The notes under the pieces were generated by a model that was not told the DNA's origin, ran no database searches, and saw only the letters and a program-made list of their open reading frames with translations. A stretch of DNA of 35,136 nucleotides from Flavobacteriales bacterium (GTDB lineage: Bacteria; Bacteroidota; Bacteroidia; Flavobacteriales_F; PHOS-HE28), in the NCBI GenBank assembly GCA_016702645.1, contig JADJDP010000034.1:1-35136 (forward strand), given 5' to 3'. Shown here one piece after another: positions 23,754-33,843 of this stretch. How positions within the stretch are numbered: position 1 is the stretch's first letter; every line of letters starts with the position of its first letter. Position numbers and translations under genes: made by a program.

Positions 23754-25988
23754 TCAAGGTATCACGTGTCCTTCGATGACCAATTCGAACCGCTTCGGTA
23801 TACCATCGGTTTCCACCGTTACGGTGCGGCGCAGGGGACCGTCGGGTGCCCGTCCACTGAAGATCACCTCGATATCCACGCTTTCGCCCACCGGGATCTT
23901 CCCTTTCGGCAATGCGGCTGTTGTACAACCGCAATCTGCTCGCGCTTGCAGCAGTTCCAGCGGCTTGTCACTGCCATTGCGCACCATGAAGCGTATGGTC
24001 CGTTCAACACCTTGCGGTAGATCGCCAAGTTGCATCACGTGTCGTTCGAACAGGGCTTCGCTCTCTGGTTCCGACAGATGAAAGGCCACCACTTCAATGC
24101 GCCGTTCCGCAGCTGCCTCCCTACTGTAGACCGAGTTCCGCAAGTCGCGTAGTTCATCGCTTACGCCACGCGATGATCGTTCTTCACCGAACGGAAGTTC
24201 GCGTATGGTAAGATCGGCGCGCGAGCTGTCCGACTGCTCCATGTACGGGCCGAGCAGTCCGGAACGAACGGTGCGGAGGTGATTGCGAAGGCTCTCTATC
24301 CTTCGCATGCTCAGGTTGCGGTTGTAATCATTGCGTGCCAAGGGGCTTGCGTGACCGCGCACTTCCAGCACCACGGACCGACCGCCGGCCAACACCGGTT
24401 CGAGCGCTTCAATGAGATCGCTCAATTGAGCGAAGCCATGGTCCACTTTCTCCACGAAGAACGATCGAATGATAACCGGGTCCGGGTTCTCGCTCTCGTA
24501 GGTCGGCTGCAAGACCTTGTAGTGCTCATAGGTTTCGCCGTAGGTCTGTGGTGTGGTGGTTGCCCAACTCCGCGGTTCGGGTTCATCGTTGTGGAAGTAC
24601 AGCTTGAGAGGGAACCGCTCGCCCAGTGCTGTCAACTTTTCGACATGGGTGAGCCTGCGTATCGGCTCCGGTATCTGCGCGATCACCTCGGTCTTCTCCG
24701 CACTGAACTCGAAACGGTAGAGGTCGTTGCAGCATGTTTCACCCTTGGCAGCGAAAGAGCCAACGCGATTGCTCGTGAGCCATCCCTCTCCTCGTTCAGG
24801 GTCGTACACGGGATAGAGATCGTTCGCCGGACCATTGATCGGTCGTCCAGCGTTCACCGGGTTCGCGAACACATCATCCCCGAAGGCTGCGCTGAATATG
24901 TCGTAGCCGCCATGGCCGGGAAGGAAGTCCGAGCTGTACCAGATCGAATTCGTCACGTTGTCGTACCATGGTGTCCGCTCATCGCCCGGTGTATTCACCG
25001 GTCGCCCCAACGGGTTGAGGTACTTCACCTCGCCGCCGTGCAATTCGCCCTGCCAGATGTCGGTGCCGCCTTCACCCCCGGGTCGATCGCTGACGAAGAG
25101 CAGCATTTCGCGTGCATCCCAGAGCACCACCATGGGTTGGGTGCTGTGCAATGTGTCGCCGATCCCCGGCAGCACTTGCGCCTTGCCGATGCCGTTCGTG
25201 GTTACTGGAGCGATATGGATGCGGCAGGGAGTACCTGAATCACACCGGGTGAACAGGAACCACTTTCCGTCCAACGACCAGGTCGCGTTCGCATTGTCAC
25301 CGTGCCCGTTGGTGCCACCTGCCAGCATCGCTGGCGCTTCCCACGTGTTGTTCCGGCCTCTCGATCGATAGAGCGCGGTCCTGTACGAAGCGGTATCCTT
25401 CACCTCACCTTCTTCATTCACCTCACCACGCAGCGATGCGAAGTAGAGCAATGAGTCGGGGCCGCGCCGCGCTCCGAACTCGCTGTCGTAGGTGTTCAGC
25501 GGTTGCGGCAGGTGGGACAGTACGATCTCCTTGTGCACCTTGCTGCTATCACGCGCCATCGCACACCCGGCAAGTGCGTTCTCTGCACGACGCGCCGTGA
25601 ACGAGCTCTTGTCCTTCTCCTTTTGCAACACCTTTCGCCAAGTTGCTTCCGCCTCCGTGTACTGTCCGGTGCATAGCTGCATTTCAGCCAGCCACCGCAG
25701 CGCTGTTTGGTGCGTACGCCCCATGTCCTTTCGGTGCACCTTTTCGTAGAACTCCGCGGCCCTGTCGTACTGGTTGCTCAAACGGCATGCTTCGGCCTGT
25801 TTCCACTGAAGGCTCATGCGGCCCCCATCGATGGCCAGTGCCCCGTTGTAAAAGCGAGTGGCACCGTAATGCTCACCGCGCGCAAAAGCCGCATCGCCCC
25901 AAGCTGTCCATTGCTCCAGCGATTGAGCGATCGAACAAGATGCTCTTAGGAGCAAAAGCAAAAGGAGGAGGCTCCGGGAGGAACGCAT
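23754..25988 (-). CDS. PD40/OmpA-like periplasmic protein with DUF1573 C-terminus
   Basis: 744 residues: signal peptide (RSLLLLLLLLRASCSIAQ), TPR-like repeats (about 25-165), PD40 beta-propeller repeats (about 215-420; FVSDRPGGEGGTDIWQGEL and WYSSDFLPGHGGYDIFSAAF), an OmpA-like peptidoglycan-binding domain (about 510-645; EVRGHASPLARNDYNRNLSM) and a C-terminal DUF1573-like domain (about 655-740; ADCGCTTAALPKG). The OmpA domain has Ala-Ser instead of the usual Thr-Asp after GH. The architecture resembles T9SS periplasmic proteins such as PorE, plus the extra Ig-like domain. It probably anchors the upstream PorP/SprF-like protein to the cell wall. It follows that gene by two bases. Confidence 0.85.
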   Translation of the reverse strand: MRSSRSLLLLLLLLRASCSIAQSLEQWTAWGDAAFARGEHYGATRFYNGALAIDGGRMSLQWKQAEACRLSNQYDRAAEFYEKVHRKDMGRTHQTALRWLAEMQLCTGQYTEAEATWRKVLQKEKDKSSFTARRAENALAGCAMARDSSKVHKEIVLSHLPQPLNTYDSEFGARRGPDSLLYFASLRGEVNEEGEVKDTASYRTALYRSRGRNNTWEAPAMLAGGTNGHGDNANATWSLDGKWFLFTRCDSGTPCRIHIAPVTTNGIGKAQVLPGIGDTLHSTQPMVVLWDAREMLLFVSDRPGGEGGTDIWQGELHGGEVKYLNPLGRPVNTPGDERTPWYDNVTNSIWYSSDFLPGHGGYDIFSAAFGDDVFANPVNAGRPINGPANDLYPVYDPERGEGWLTSNRVGSFAAKGETCCNDLYRFEFSAEKTEVIAQIPEPIRRLTHVEKLTALGERFPLKLYFHNDEPEPRSWATTTPQTYGETYEHYKVLQPTYESENPDPVIIRSFFVEKVDHGFAQLSDLIEALEPVLAGGRSVVLEVRGHASPLARNDYNRNLSMRRIESLRNHLRTVRSGLLGPYMEQSDSSRADLTIRELPFGEERSSRGVSDELRDLRNSVYSREAAAERRIEVVAFHLSEPESEALFERHVMQLGDLPQGVERTIRFMVRNGSDKPLELLQARADCGCTTAALPKGKIPVGESVDIEVIFSGRAPDGPLRRTVTVETDGIPKRFELVIEGHVIP

Positions 25989-25990
25989 GT

Positions 25991-27070
25991 TCAGAGTTGG
26001 CTGGGGCAGGCCTTGAACCGCACGGGTACGGGGGGGCGTTTTTTCCAGATGCGTACAACGGTGAATTCGACCGCGCCTCGATTTCGGCTGGCAGGGACCA
26101 AGTCGCTTGTATTGATGTCATAGCTGGCTCCGAAGGTCCAATCGTCGTATTCGAATCCAGCGAAAATGTATCCCGCGTCCGCTGCACGCAGGTGTGGGCC
26201 GAAGAGCACGGCGCGTTTCAAGCCGTAACGCTGCAGCAGGATATAGCGAAGATTGGCACCCACGTCCATTTCACGGAAGGTGCCCTGCTTCATGTAGTTC
26301 ATCATCGGGACCACGTCCATTTTTTCACCGACCGGGAACGACAGGAGCATGTGGAAGTTGTTGCGTCGATCCAGCGGTACATCGGGTTCTCCTAGGAAGC
26401 CGATGCCGGGCTGTGTGATGTTGTACAAGCCGAAGCCCGCTTGCATCAACCTGCGCGGGGCAGGGGTGAAGCGGTAGACGATGCCCGCGCTCACATCGGG
26501 ATGCGCTAGGCCGTAGCGTCGAAAATCCTCACCGCTGTCCCGATCGGGGTCATGGTAGAAGCCGTTGTACTGGGCATCGAAGGTGAGCCCGCCGTTATCG
26601 ATGGTGAGCGAGGTGAAGCCAACTTGCGCCCCTACGGTGAAGCCGTGTTCCTGAGCAGCGCCGAACCGCTGGGTCCAACTGGCACCGAGATCCAGGTGGA
26701 ACTGGTTCAGTTGGCTGTCGCCCGCCCGGTCGTTGAACATCCATGCGCCCACGCCAAGACCCTTCACTCCTGCGAAGTCGCGCGCGTCGCCACCGGCTCC
26801 GAACGTCCGGTATGGGATGGTCACCGATCGCCACTGCTGTCGGAACACCCCGTGTACACGATGGTCGCCAACGAACTGCCCGATGAGAGCAGGGTTCCAC
26901 GCCAACGGCACATTGAAAAACTGGGAGAAGTGGATGTCTTGTGCATTTGCCACGTACGTGGTCAACAGGGTGAAGCAGGTTGCTAGCAGCGGGCCACGAG
27001 CCACGAGCTTGGATGACCTCCGACAGGCTTGTGGCCGCAAGGACGGGCTGATGTGCCTTGTGTCTCTCAT
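25991..27070 (-). CDS. PorP/SprF-family T9SS outer-membrane protein
   Basis: 359 residues. After a long N-region and a hydrophobic stretch (ATCFTLLTTYVANAQ), the mature protein opens DIHFSQFFNVPLAWNPALIG, then QQWRSVTIPYRTFG. These are hallmarks of the PorP/SprF family, which form outer-membrane barrels. Its ATG overlaps the stop of the large adhesin gene upstream as ATGA. SprF is needed for secretion or attachment of the type B adhesin SprB in Flavobacterium, so this protein is the likely partner of the adhesin gene next to it. Confidence 0.88.
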   Translation of the reverse strand: MRDTRHISPSLRPQACRRSSKLVARGPLLATCFTLLTTYVANAQDIHFSQFFNVPLAWNPALIGQFVGDHRVHGVFRQQWRSVTIPYRTFGAGGDARDFAGVKGLGVGAWMFNDRAGDSQLNQFHLDLGASWTQRFGAAQEHGFTVGAQVGFTSLTIDNGGLTFDAQYNGFYHDPDRDSGEDFRRYGLAHPDVSAGIVYRFTPAPRRLMQAGFGLYNITQPGIGFLGEPDVPLDRRNNFHMLLSFPVGEKMDVVPMMNYMKQGTFREMDVGANLRYILLQRYGLKRAVLFGPHLRAADAGYIFAGFEYDDWTFGASYDINTSDLVPASRNRGAVEFTVVRIWKKRPPVPVRFKACPSQL

Positions 27071-30000
27071 CGCACCACGGTCACATTACCCTTCGTGAAG
27101 TAGCGCTGACCATCCACGCACCAAGCGGTGAGGTGGTACACGAACACGGCAGGATCGACCTGCTTGCCGCCGAAACGACCATCCCAGCCTTTCGTTCGAT
27201 CTTCTGTTCGGAAGACCCGCTCACCCCAACGGTCGAAGACTTGGAACTCCAGTCGTTCGATCTGTCGTCCACGCACGAACAGCGTATCGTTCACGCCATC
27301 ACCGTTCGGAGTGAAGGTGTTGGGCACGAAAATGTCGGGTTCCTCGCAACGCAGATCGTACACGAGCACTTTCACACTATCGCTGCGTGTGCATATGCCA
27401 TCGCTCACCGTGACGAAGAACGTGGTGGTTGCTTGTACGGTGGCTGTGGGGTTGGCAATGGTCGCTTCGCTCACCAAGTCCGTTGGTGTCCAGGAATAGG
27501 TCACCCCGGAAGTAGGAGTGGCCTGCAACTGGACCACCGTGCCGGGAACAACCACGGATGGGGCTACGGCCGCACTCACTGCCGATCCCGAGAGCGGTGA
27601 TACGCTCACGGCGATCGTAGCGCTCCAGGTGCAACCGAAAGGCGCGATCACATCAACACCATACGTAGTTTGCTCACTTGGCGACACCGTGACCATGCCG
27701 GTGTTCTGCCCGGTCAGGATCTCGTCGGGTGGGCTCCATTGAACGATCGAACCGGCATCGATACCCGTTACAAGGAGCGTGGCAGTGTCTCCTGCACAGA
27801 TCAGTGTTTCTCCGCCCAATGCGGCGGATGCAAGCGGGATGGTGAGTTGCACACTATCCACCGCAATGCACCCCGCACCATTGTCGGAACGAACGAAATA
27901 GGTGCCGCTCGCCACGGGTGCAAGCAATGCCGTACTGTCCAAGGGAGAACTGTTCAGCGTATTGGAGAACAAGGGATCGCTGCTCCATTGGAAATTGTCC
28001 GTCGTTCCACCGCCTGAGGCTACCAGCGTGAACGAAGCGAGGGGCCCGCAAACGATGGTGTCGTTCATCGCTTGCAAAAGGGGCACCGCGCCTGCCACAA
28101 CAATGGTTCGTTGCGCGAAGTCCTGTCCGTTGCACGAATTCGGGTCGAACGCGGTGAGGGTGACCAAGTAGGTGCCGCTAACGTAACTGTGCGTCGGCGA
28201 GGTTGCTGTGGATCCCTGCTGATCGCCGAAGTCCCACTGATAGCTGGTTGCTCCGTTGCTCAGGTTCGTGAAGGTGATCGCTTGACCAGCACAGATGGTG
28301 TCCGGGGCGATGAACGCGGCGATCACCAGCGGTGCATCGAAATCGAACTTGAGCACGCCATTGTTGCAGCCGGTGCTGTTGTTGGTGGCGCTCCACGCAT
28401 CCGGAGAAGTGGGGAAGTCATCATTGTTCTGGCAACCAGCGCACACGCTTTGGTACACACGTCCGCGACGATCGAACCGGCTCGTGCCTCCGTCCACATG
28501 CTCCGGGCTCAGGCTCCCGCCATAAAAGGTGGCATAGGTGAGGGCCGTCATGTCGATGTCGAAGACAGCGAGGTAGAGATCGTGCCCTTCGGTGGTTGTT
28601 TGATGCGCGTCGGGGGTCACAGGGAGACCGGTGGTGGTGAGCGCCCCACCAAGTCCCCCGGCACTGCTGCCCCATCCACTGGTGTAGATCTTGTCGCAGA
28701 CATCCACGAGGAAAGCGGTAGGAGAGATGTCAGGAGTGCCATCGCCTGCCCCCACGCGCGAACTCAGCAGAACGGTGGAGAGATCGGGGTCCAGTTTGGT
28801 GATGAACTGTCCACCGGATGGTATGTTGTACGGAGCGTTCTGGATCAGTTCGCCAACTGGTGCATTGGTCTGTCCGAAAAGATAAACGTTGCCTCCATTG
28901 TCCAGTTCCAGGAAGTAGGACTGGTCGTAGCTGGTACTTCCCCAGTAGGTGAGCGCATCCACCGTGTTGCCGGTCGTCGTGAAACGTGCTGCGAAAGCAT
29001 CGCTCAACCCGCCGTTGTAGGTGTCATCCAATGCGGTAGCGCTGGCAGGCAGATCGGCGCTCGTGGTGCCGCCGCACACGTACAGGCGACCGAGGGCATC
29101 GAATTCGCCGGAGAAGGTCGCATCGGCCTGTGCGCCACCGAGGAAAGTGGCGTACTGTAGTTGCACGAGCAACGGGTCCAGGCGTGCAACATAGCCGTCG
29201 TGCGTTCCGCCTCCGAAGGCGGGTTGTGCAGCTCCCGACGTGACCGGGGCGTTGCTGCTCTGCGTACAACTCACCACCCAAACACGCCCGAGCGCGTCGA
29301 GCAAAACCTCCCCACGTACCTCGTCGGCGTAATTGAACTTCAATGCGGGCGCGGAGTTCAATCCGTCGTTCGCATTGCCACCCAGATAGGTGGAACCAAG
29401 CAGTGCGGAGCCATCGGCACTGAGACGTGCTACGACCATGTCGCAGCCGTTCGGGTAACTCAGCCCCAACCCGGCTGGCGTGAAGGAGGTGCCGCCAGCG
29501 AAACTGCCGTCATAGCCATTCGTGGTTATCGGGAAATCGTTCGATCCGGTGGTGCCTAGAACGAGCAGTTGGTCGTTCGGTCCGACGATCAAGCTGTGTG
29601 GCATTTCCGCTGCCGTTCCGCCTAGGTAGGTGCTCCAAACGAGGAAGGTCCCCGTCGTGTCGTACTTGGTGATCGCGATATCCGTGGTGCCACCGGACCA
29701 ACTGGTCTGGTAGGCACCGGTGGTCACTGGGAACTGTGTGCCGAAGGCCGTGCTGCCTGCATACAGGAAGCCAGCTTCATCGAAGGTGGCGGTGTAGCCG
29801 AAGTTGTTGCTCACCGACCCTGAGAACGTGGCGAACGCGAGGGTCGGGTCTATCACCAAGGGGCCGGGTGCGATCATACGTTCCCGGCTTCACACCGACC
29901 ACGCCGTTCTTCAGCGTGTAGGTGCATGTGACCAGTTTACGTTCTCCATCGACTTCCTGATAGGCGAGCGGGATGCGTTCCACCAGACGACCCAATGAAG

Positions 30001-30553
30001 TGGACACGATCAGCGCACCATCGCGCAGGCTCAACTTTTCCGCCCCCTCATAGGTGAACTGGATCGAGGACGCGTCGGCATGAGCTGCCAGCACAAGGTC
30101 ATATTTCAAGCCTGCGCGACCTTCGGAGAAGATCGCATCGCAGCCGGGGGCAATGTCATGCATGATCACCCGCGCGTACGACTTCGCACGGGCCGCCCAC
30201 TTCGATGGATCATTGCCGAGGAAATAATTGTGATGTCCGCGCAACGCACCGTCGCTCGAGGTCCAGGATGTCGCCGTGGCGTTCAGGAATTTCAGCCGCA
30301 CGGAATGATGTTGTACCGCGATCGGCAAAACCGCGTGGACGTCGGCGTGCACGTTCGCCATCGCTTCCGCATCGTAGCGATCGATCATCAGCGCACCGCG
30401 CTCGAACCAAAGCGTGGCTCCGTTCAATTCACCACGATGCGTGACCCCTTCGGGCCATTGCCCCTTGTTCTCCACGAAGCGCAAGGTGCCCTGAGCTTCC
30501 CCACGCAAGGTGATGAAAGCGACGCTCAGAAGGAGGAGGAAAATGCGTTGCAT
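27067..30553 (-). CDS. T9SS type B adhesin with SBBP and PKD repeats (one frameshift)
   Basis: About 1161 residues if repaired. Signal peptide MQRIFLLLLSVAFITLRGEA; an N-terminal domain beginning GTLRFVENKGQWP; SBBP beta-propeller repeats (STYLGG, NDFPIT and related strings, about 235-700); a PKD domain (about 735-820; TFTNLSNGATSYQWDFGD); Ig-like segments; and a gliding-motility-type (type B) sorting domain at the end (FVPNTFTPNGDGVNDTLFV, then FDRWGERVF and WDGRFGGK). One extra base near 29856-29863 breaks the frame; without it the text reads PLVIDPTLAF. It is a probable cell-surface adhesin. It is followed by porP/sprF- and ompA-like genes in a coupled cassette. Confidence 0.88.
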
Positions 30554-30566
30554 CGAGGAGTCCGAC

Positions 30567-30573
30567 GAAAGTA
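30567..30573 (-). promoter_or_regulatory. Candidate -7 element TACTTTC of the adhesin cassette
   Basis: TACTTTC on the minus strand, 13 bases before the ATG at 30553, within the 131-base gap between the two surface cassettes. The string resembles the -7 candidates of mscS and others. No terminator was found for the upstream cassette in this gap, so readthrough is possible. Confidence 0.3.
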
Positions 30574-30684
30574 GCCATCGGCCACTTCCGTATGCGGCAC
30601 ACAATGCACTGACATGTGCAAAGCATCATGCGTTGCTTGAACGCTCAGCGGTGAACTGGTGGTACGACGGCGAGTGTTCCCGTA

Positions 30685-32919
30685 TCAGCGGGAAGGAGGC
30701 GCTGCGGTGCGCGCAGGCATGGCGATCGTGAGGTTGCTGGTAGGCACATCTGCGGCACCCTTCACGGTCATGCGGAATTCCACACGGCGGTTTTGGCTAC
30801 GACCTTCCTCCGTCTTGTTGCTCGCGATGGGCTGGTTCTTGCCATGGCCTATCGGTATGAGACGGGAGGGATCGACCTCGTGTTCGATCAAGTAGGTCGC
30901 CACGGCCAGCGCGCGTTCCTGCGATAGCCCCAAGTTGTATTGGCGACCACCGATATCATCGGTGTGCGCTTCGATCACGAGTTGGAGTTCGGGGTGCTGG
31001 CGCAGCAGATCGATCATTTGTTCCAGAACCAGCTCGCTTCCCGGTTCGAGTGCTGCGCTCTTGTATGCGAAGTTGATCGCGTTGGTGCGAAGCTTCTTGT
31101 AGTTGAGGTCCTCCAACGAGGCGAGGTCGAGTTGGCTCATGTCCATGAGTTTCTCCACGCGCAAGGCGAAGACCTCGGCATCCATGAACTGTAGTTCTTT
31201 CACCTTTCGGAAGACCTGGTAGAGCTCCTCCACGCTCGATGTTTCGCCCACCGAGTAGGTGTACAACTTGCTCTCCGGGTCGAAGCGTTCCACCACACGA
31301 TACAGTTTGCGGATCTGCGCGAAACGTGGATCGTCCAGGTCCATGCGGTCCTTGCTGGCGAACAGTTGTACGCTGAACGTGACCTCCGTGAGCGCATCGC
31401 CTTCGATGGAGGCTGCATCGAACGGCAGTTCCTGGTATTCGAAGGTGTGCGTCTTGCCAAAGGCATCCTGGTAAGCAGCCACTACGGTCATGTCCTCGTG
31501 ATCGCGGAAGCGGTCGATGACCACGATGGTCTTCGTGTTGCATCGATTGCTGATCACACCATTGGCATCCGGTTCCGAGAGCACGTCCAACCGTACCTGG
31601 TAAGTGCCCGGCGCACGGAACACATGTTCTTGGCGCAAGCCGGCCAGAATGGATCCATCGCCCATGTCCCAATGATGTTCCACGGCTTTCATGCCGGGCA
31701 GGAAGCTCATGCTACCGTCCAGTTCCAATGCGCGGCCTGTGCGCACGGTATCCTGCGAAGCGATCCAAGCCTGTTGGATGTCCTCCACCACAAGGTCATT
31801 GCTGCTTAGAATGTGGAAGATCTCCCGGCTCTTGCGATCGAGCAACAAGGAGCGCACGGTGTAGTTGCCGGGCTTCGCATAGCAATGCTGCGCTTGGTAG
31901 CCGGGGATGCGTGTACCATCCCCCATGTCCCAAACGTGGTCGACCGGGATGGAAGTGGTGGCGGCATGCTGGCGGCGCTTGAAGGAATAGCAGTAGTTGT
32001 TGAGCTGTTGTTGCGCGCACTCGCGGAACTTGGGAACCGTGAATTTGGCGAAGTGGATCGCGTCCGAACCGCCACGGTTCGAGCAGAAGAGGGCTGTTCG
32101 CCCTCCCGGAAGGAGCGTGAACCCGTGATCGTCCCCCGGTCCGTTCACAGGTGCGGGCATGGCCGTAGGCGGGAGCCATGCGCTGCCATCCATCGTCGTA
32201 GTGAAGATGTCCAGCTTTCCGAGCCCACCACTGCGGTCGCTCGCGAAGCTCAGGCTTCCATCGGCGTGCATACGCGGATAGACCTCGTTGCTCATGCTGT
32301 TCACCGTGGTGCCCAAAGAGACAGGTGCGGACCAACCTGCACTCGTTCGCTGACTGCGATAGAGGTCCATTCCACCCGTTCCGCCGGGCATGTCGCTAGC
32401 GAAATAGAGCGTCCGCCCGTCGGGACTGAACGTGGGATGAAGGATGCTGTACTTGGTGTTGTTGTGTGGAAAGGCTTCGGGCGTACCCCACGCACCGTTC
32501 TTCAAAGTGGCGAAGAAGAGCCCGATCTCCCCGTTGGCGCTACGCATGTTCGCGAGCTTCTTCGGGAGCACTTGGTTGCGCGTGAAACAGATCGTGCGTC
32601 CACCGTCCGTGAACGCCGCAGGACCCTCGTTCACCGGGGTGGCGAGGTTGGCGCTGAAGATCACCGGTAGTCCGGCAACGCCGTTCTTGAAGGGCACCCA
32701 GTAAAGATCGCTCAACGGCTTGTTCGTTTCGGCATCGGTGAAGGTGATCGTACCGCCGGTCTCACGCACCGAACTGATCACGAAGCCGCTGTCAAGGAAG
32801 ACCGGTGCATAGTCCTCACCCGCCGGGCTGATGGCAATGGGGGCCACCTCCCAAATGTCCTGTGCCACTGCAGCAGTGGCCAGAACGGAAAGAACCGATA
32901 TGGACGCGATGCGTTTCAT
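30685..32919 (-). CDS. PD40/PKD/OmpA periplasmic protein
   Basis: 744 residues: signal peptide (MKRIASISVLSVLATAAVAQ), PD40 propeller repeats (about 30-300; FSPDGRTLYFASDMPGGTGG, then FASDRSGGLGKLDIF), two PKD domains (DHVWDMGDGTRIPG and EHHWDMGDGSILAG, about 320-490), a linker of mixed helices, and a canonical OmpA domain (about 620-725; INFAYKSAALEPGSELVLEQ, then IEAHTDDIGGRQYNLGLSQE). The OmpA Asp and Arg residues that bind diaminopimelate are present. Its start lies directly after the stop of the second PorP/SprF gene. It is likely the peptidoglycan anchor of that T9SS cassette. Confidence 0.88.
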   Translation of the reverse strand: MKRIASISVLSVLATAAVAQDIWEVAPIAISPAGEDYAPVFLDSGFVISSVRETGGTITFTDAETNKPLSDLYWVPFKNGVAGLPVIFSANLATPVNEGPAAFTDGGRTICFTRNQVLPKKLANMRSANGEIGLFFATLKNGAWGTPEAFPHNNTKYSILHPTFSPDGRTLYFASDMPGGTGGMDLYRSQRTSAGWSAPVSLGTTVNSMSNEVYPRMHADGSLSFASDRSGGLGKLDIFTTTMDGSAWLPPTAMPAPVNGPGDDHGFTLLPGGRTALFCSNRGGSDAIHFAKFTVPKFRECAQQQLNNYCYSFKRRQHAATTSIPVDHVWDMGDGTRIPGYQAQHCYAKPGNYTVRSLLLDRKSREIFHILSSNDLVVEDIQQAWIASQDTVRTGRALELDGSMSFLPGMKAVEHHWDMGDGSILAGLRQEHVFRAPGTYQVRLDVLSEPDANGVISNRCNTKTIVVIDRFRDHEDMTVVAAYQDAFGKTHTFEYQELPFDAASIEGDALTEVTFSVQLFASKDRMDLDDPRFAQIRKLYRVVERFDPESKLYTYSVGETSSVEELYQVFRKVKELQFMDAEVFALRVEKLMDMSQLDLASLEDLNYKKLRTNAINFAYKSAALEPGSELVLEQMIDLLRQHPELQLVIEAHTDDIGGRQYNLGLSQERALAVATYLIEHEVDPSRLIPIGHGKNQPIASNKTEEGRSQNRRVEFRMTVKGAADVPTSNLTIAMPARTAAPPSR

Positions 32920-33843
32920 TCAGAAGTAGCGAGGGTCACGCACCCGTATGCGATAGCCGAATTCATACTGTACCAATAGTTCGTGCGAACCACTGTGATA
33001 AGGGCGAATGGCAGAAAGGCCGAGATCGTATGCGTACCCGAAGCGCCACTGCGGGGTGGGCAGTACTTCCACCATGCCAATGATCGCATCACCGGTGCGG
33101 TACGAGATCCCGGCCCAGACCTTGTCCTTGATGATGAGGTTGCTGCTGAGGTCCACTTGCATTCCGCTTTCGAGCCGATAGCGCAGCAGTGCGCTTGGTT
33201 TCAACTTCAAGTCTTCCGTGAGTTCGAGCACGTATCCGCCGGTGAGCATGGGTTGCGCGTCCAACCGTTCCTGGTCGAATCGGAATCCCACATCGCTCAC
33301 ATCGTAGCGGTGTACGAGAAGGAAGGGCATTGAGATACCGACGAACCAGGTTTTGGTGTAGTAGAACGCGCCCGTGCTGAAGTTCGGGCGGATGGCTGCT
33401 TGGGTGTTACCCGAGAAGACCTGGTCGTTGTCCTGCTGCAATGCCACGTCCGCCCAGTTGGCGCGCAAGACGGTGAACCCGGCGCCAAGGCCCAAGGAGA
33501 GCTTGCCCTCGCCCATGCGGACACGGTAAGCGTAGTTCCCGAAAACCCCGGTTTCGTTGCTCACCCCGATCCGGTCATTGTAGAGCAGCAGACCAAGGCC
33601 CATTTTGGTGCGGCCCACGGGGGAGTGTATGCTGATCGTCTGTGTGATCGGTGCGCCTTCGAACCCCACCCATTGCTGGCGGTGGGTAAGGTTGCCGGTT
33701 AGTGCGTCCCGGCTACCCGCATAGGCCGGATTGATGACCAGCCCATTGAAGAGGTACTGGCTGGTCAGCGGTGTGTGCTGAGCGACCAAAGTCGCCGCGC
33801 ACAGGGCACCTGCTATGGAAAGAATGCTGCGGATGGACCTCAC
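32920..33843 (-). CDS. PorP/SprF-family T9SS outer-membrane protein (second copy)
   Basis: 307 residues. Signal peptide (SILSIAGALCAATLVAQ), then the strong family signature TSQYLFNGLVINPAYAGSRD, LTHRQQWVGFEGAPITQT and GLGLLLYNDRIG. The start is a GTG at 33843 that overlaps the stop of the adhesin gene upstream (GTGA). It is the likely outer-membrane partner of that adhesin. The downstream OmpA gene begins right after its stop codon. It is only distantly similar by eye to the first PorP/SprF copy at 25991. Confidence 0.92.
   Translation of the reverse strand: MRSIRSILSIAGALCAATLVAQHTPLTSQYLFNGLVINPAYAGSRDALTGNLTHRQQWVGFEGAPITQTISIHSPVGRTKMGLGLLLYNDRIGVSNETGVFGNYAYRVRMGEGKLSLGLGAGFTVLRANWADVALQQDNDQVFSGNTQAAIRPNFSTGAFYYTKTWFVGISMPFLLVHRYDVSDVGFRFDQERLDAQPMLTGGYVLELTEDLKLKPSALLRYRLESGMQVDLSSNLIIKDKVWAGISYRTGDAIIGMVEVLPTPQWRFGYAYDLGLSAIRPYHSGSHELLVQYEFGYRIRVRDPRYF

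Noticed and set aside
26030..26046. GGGGGGG followed by TTTTTT as a possible terminator or slippage site
   Set aside because: It lies inside the intact C-terminal coding part of the first PorP/SprF gene, with no hairpin next to it.
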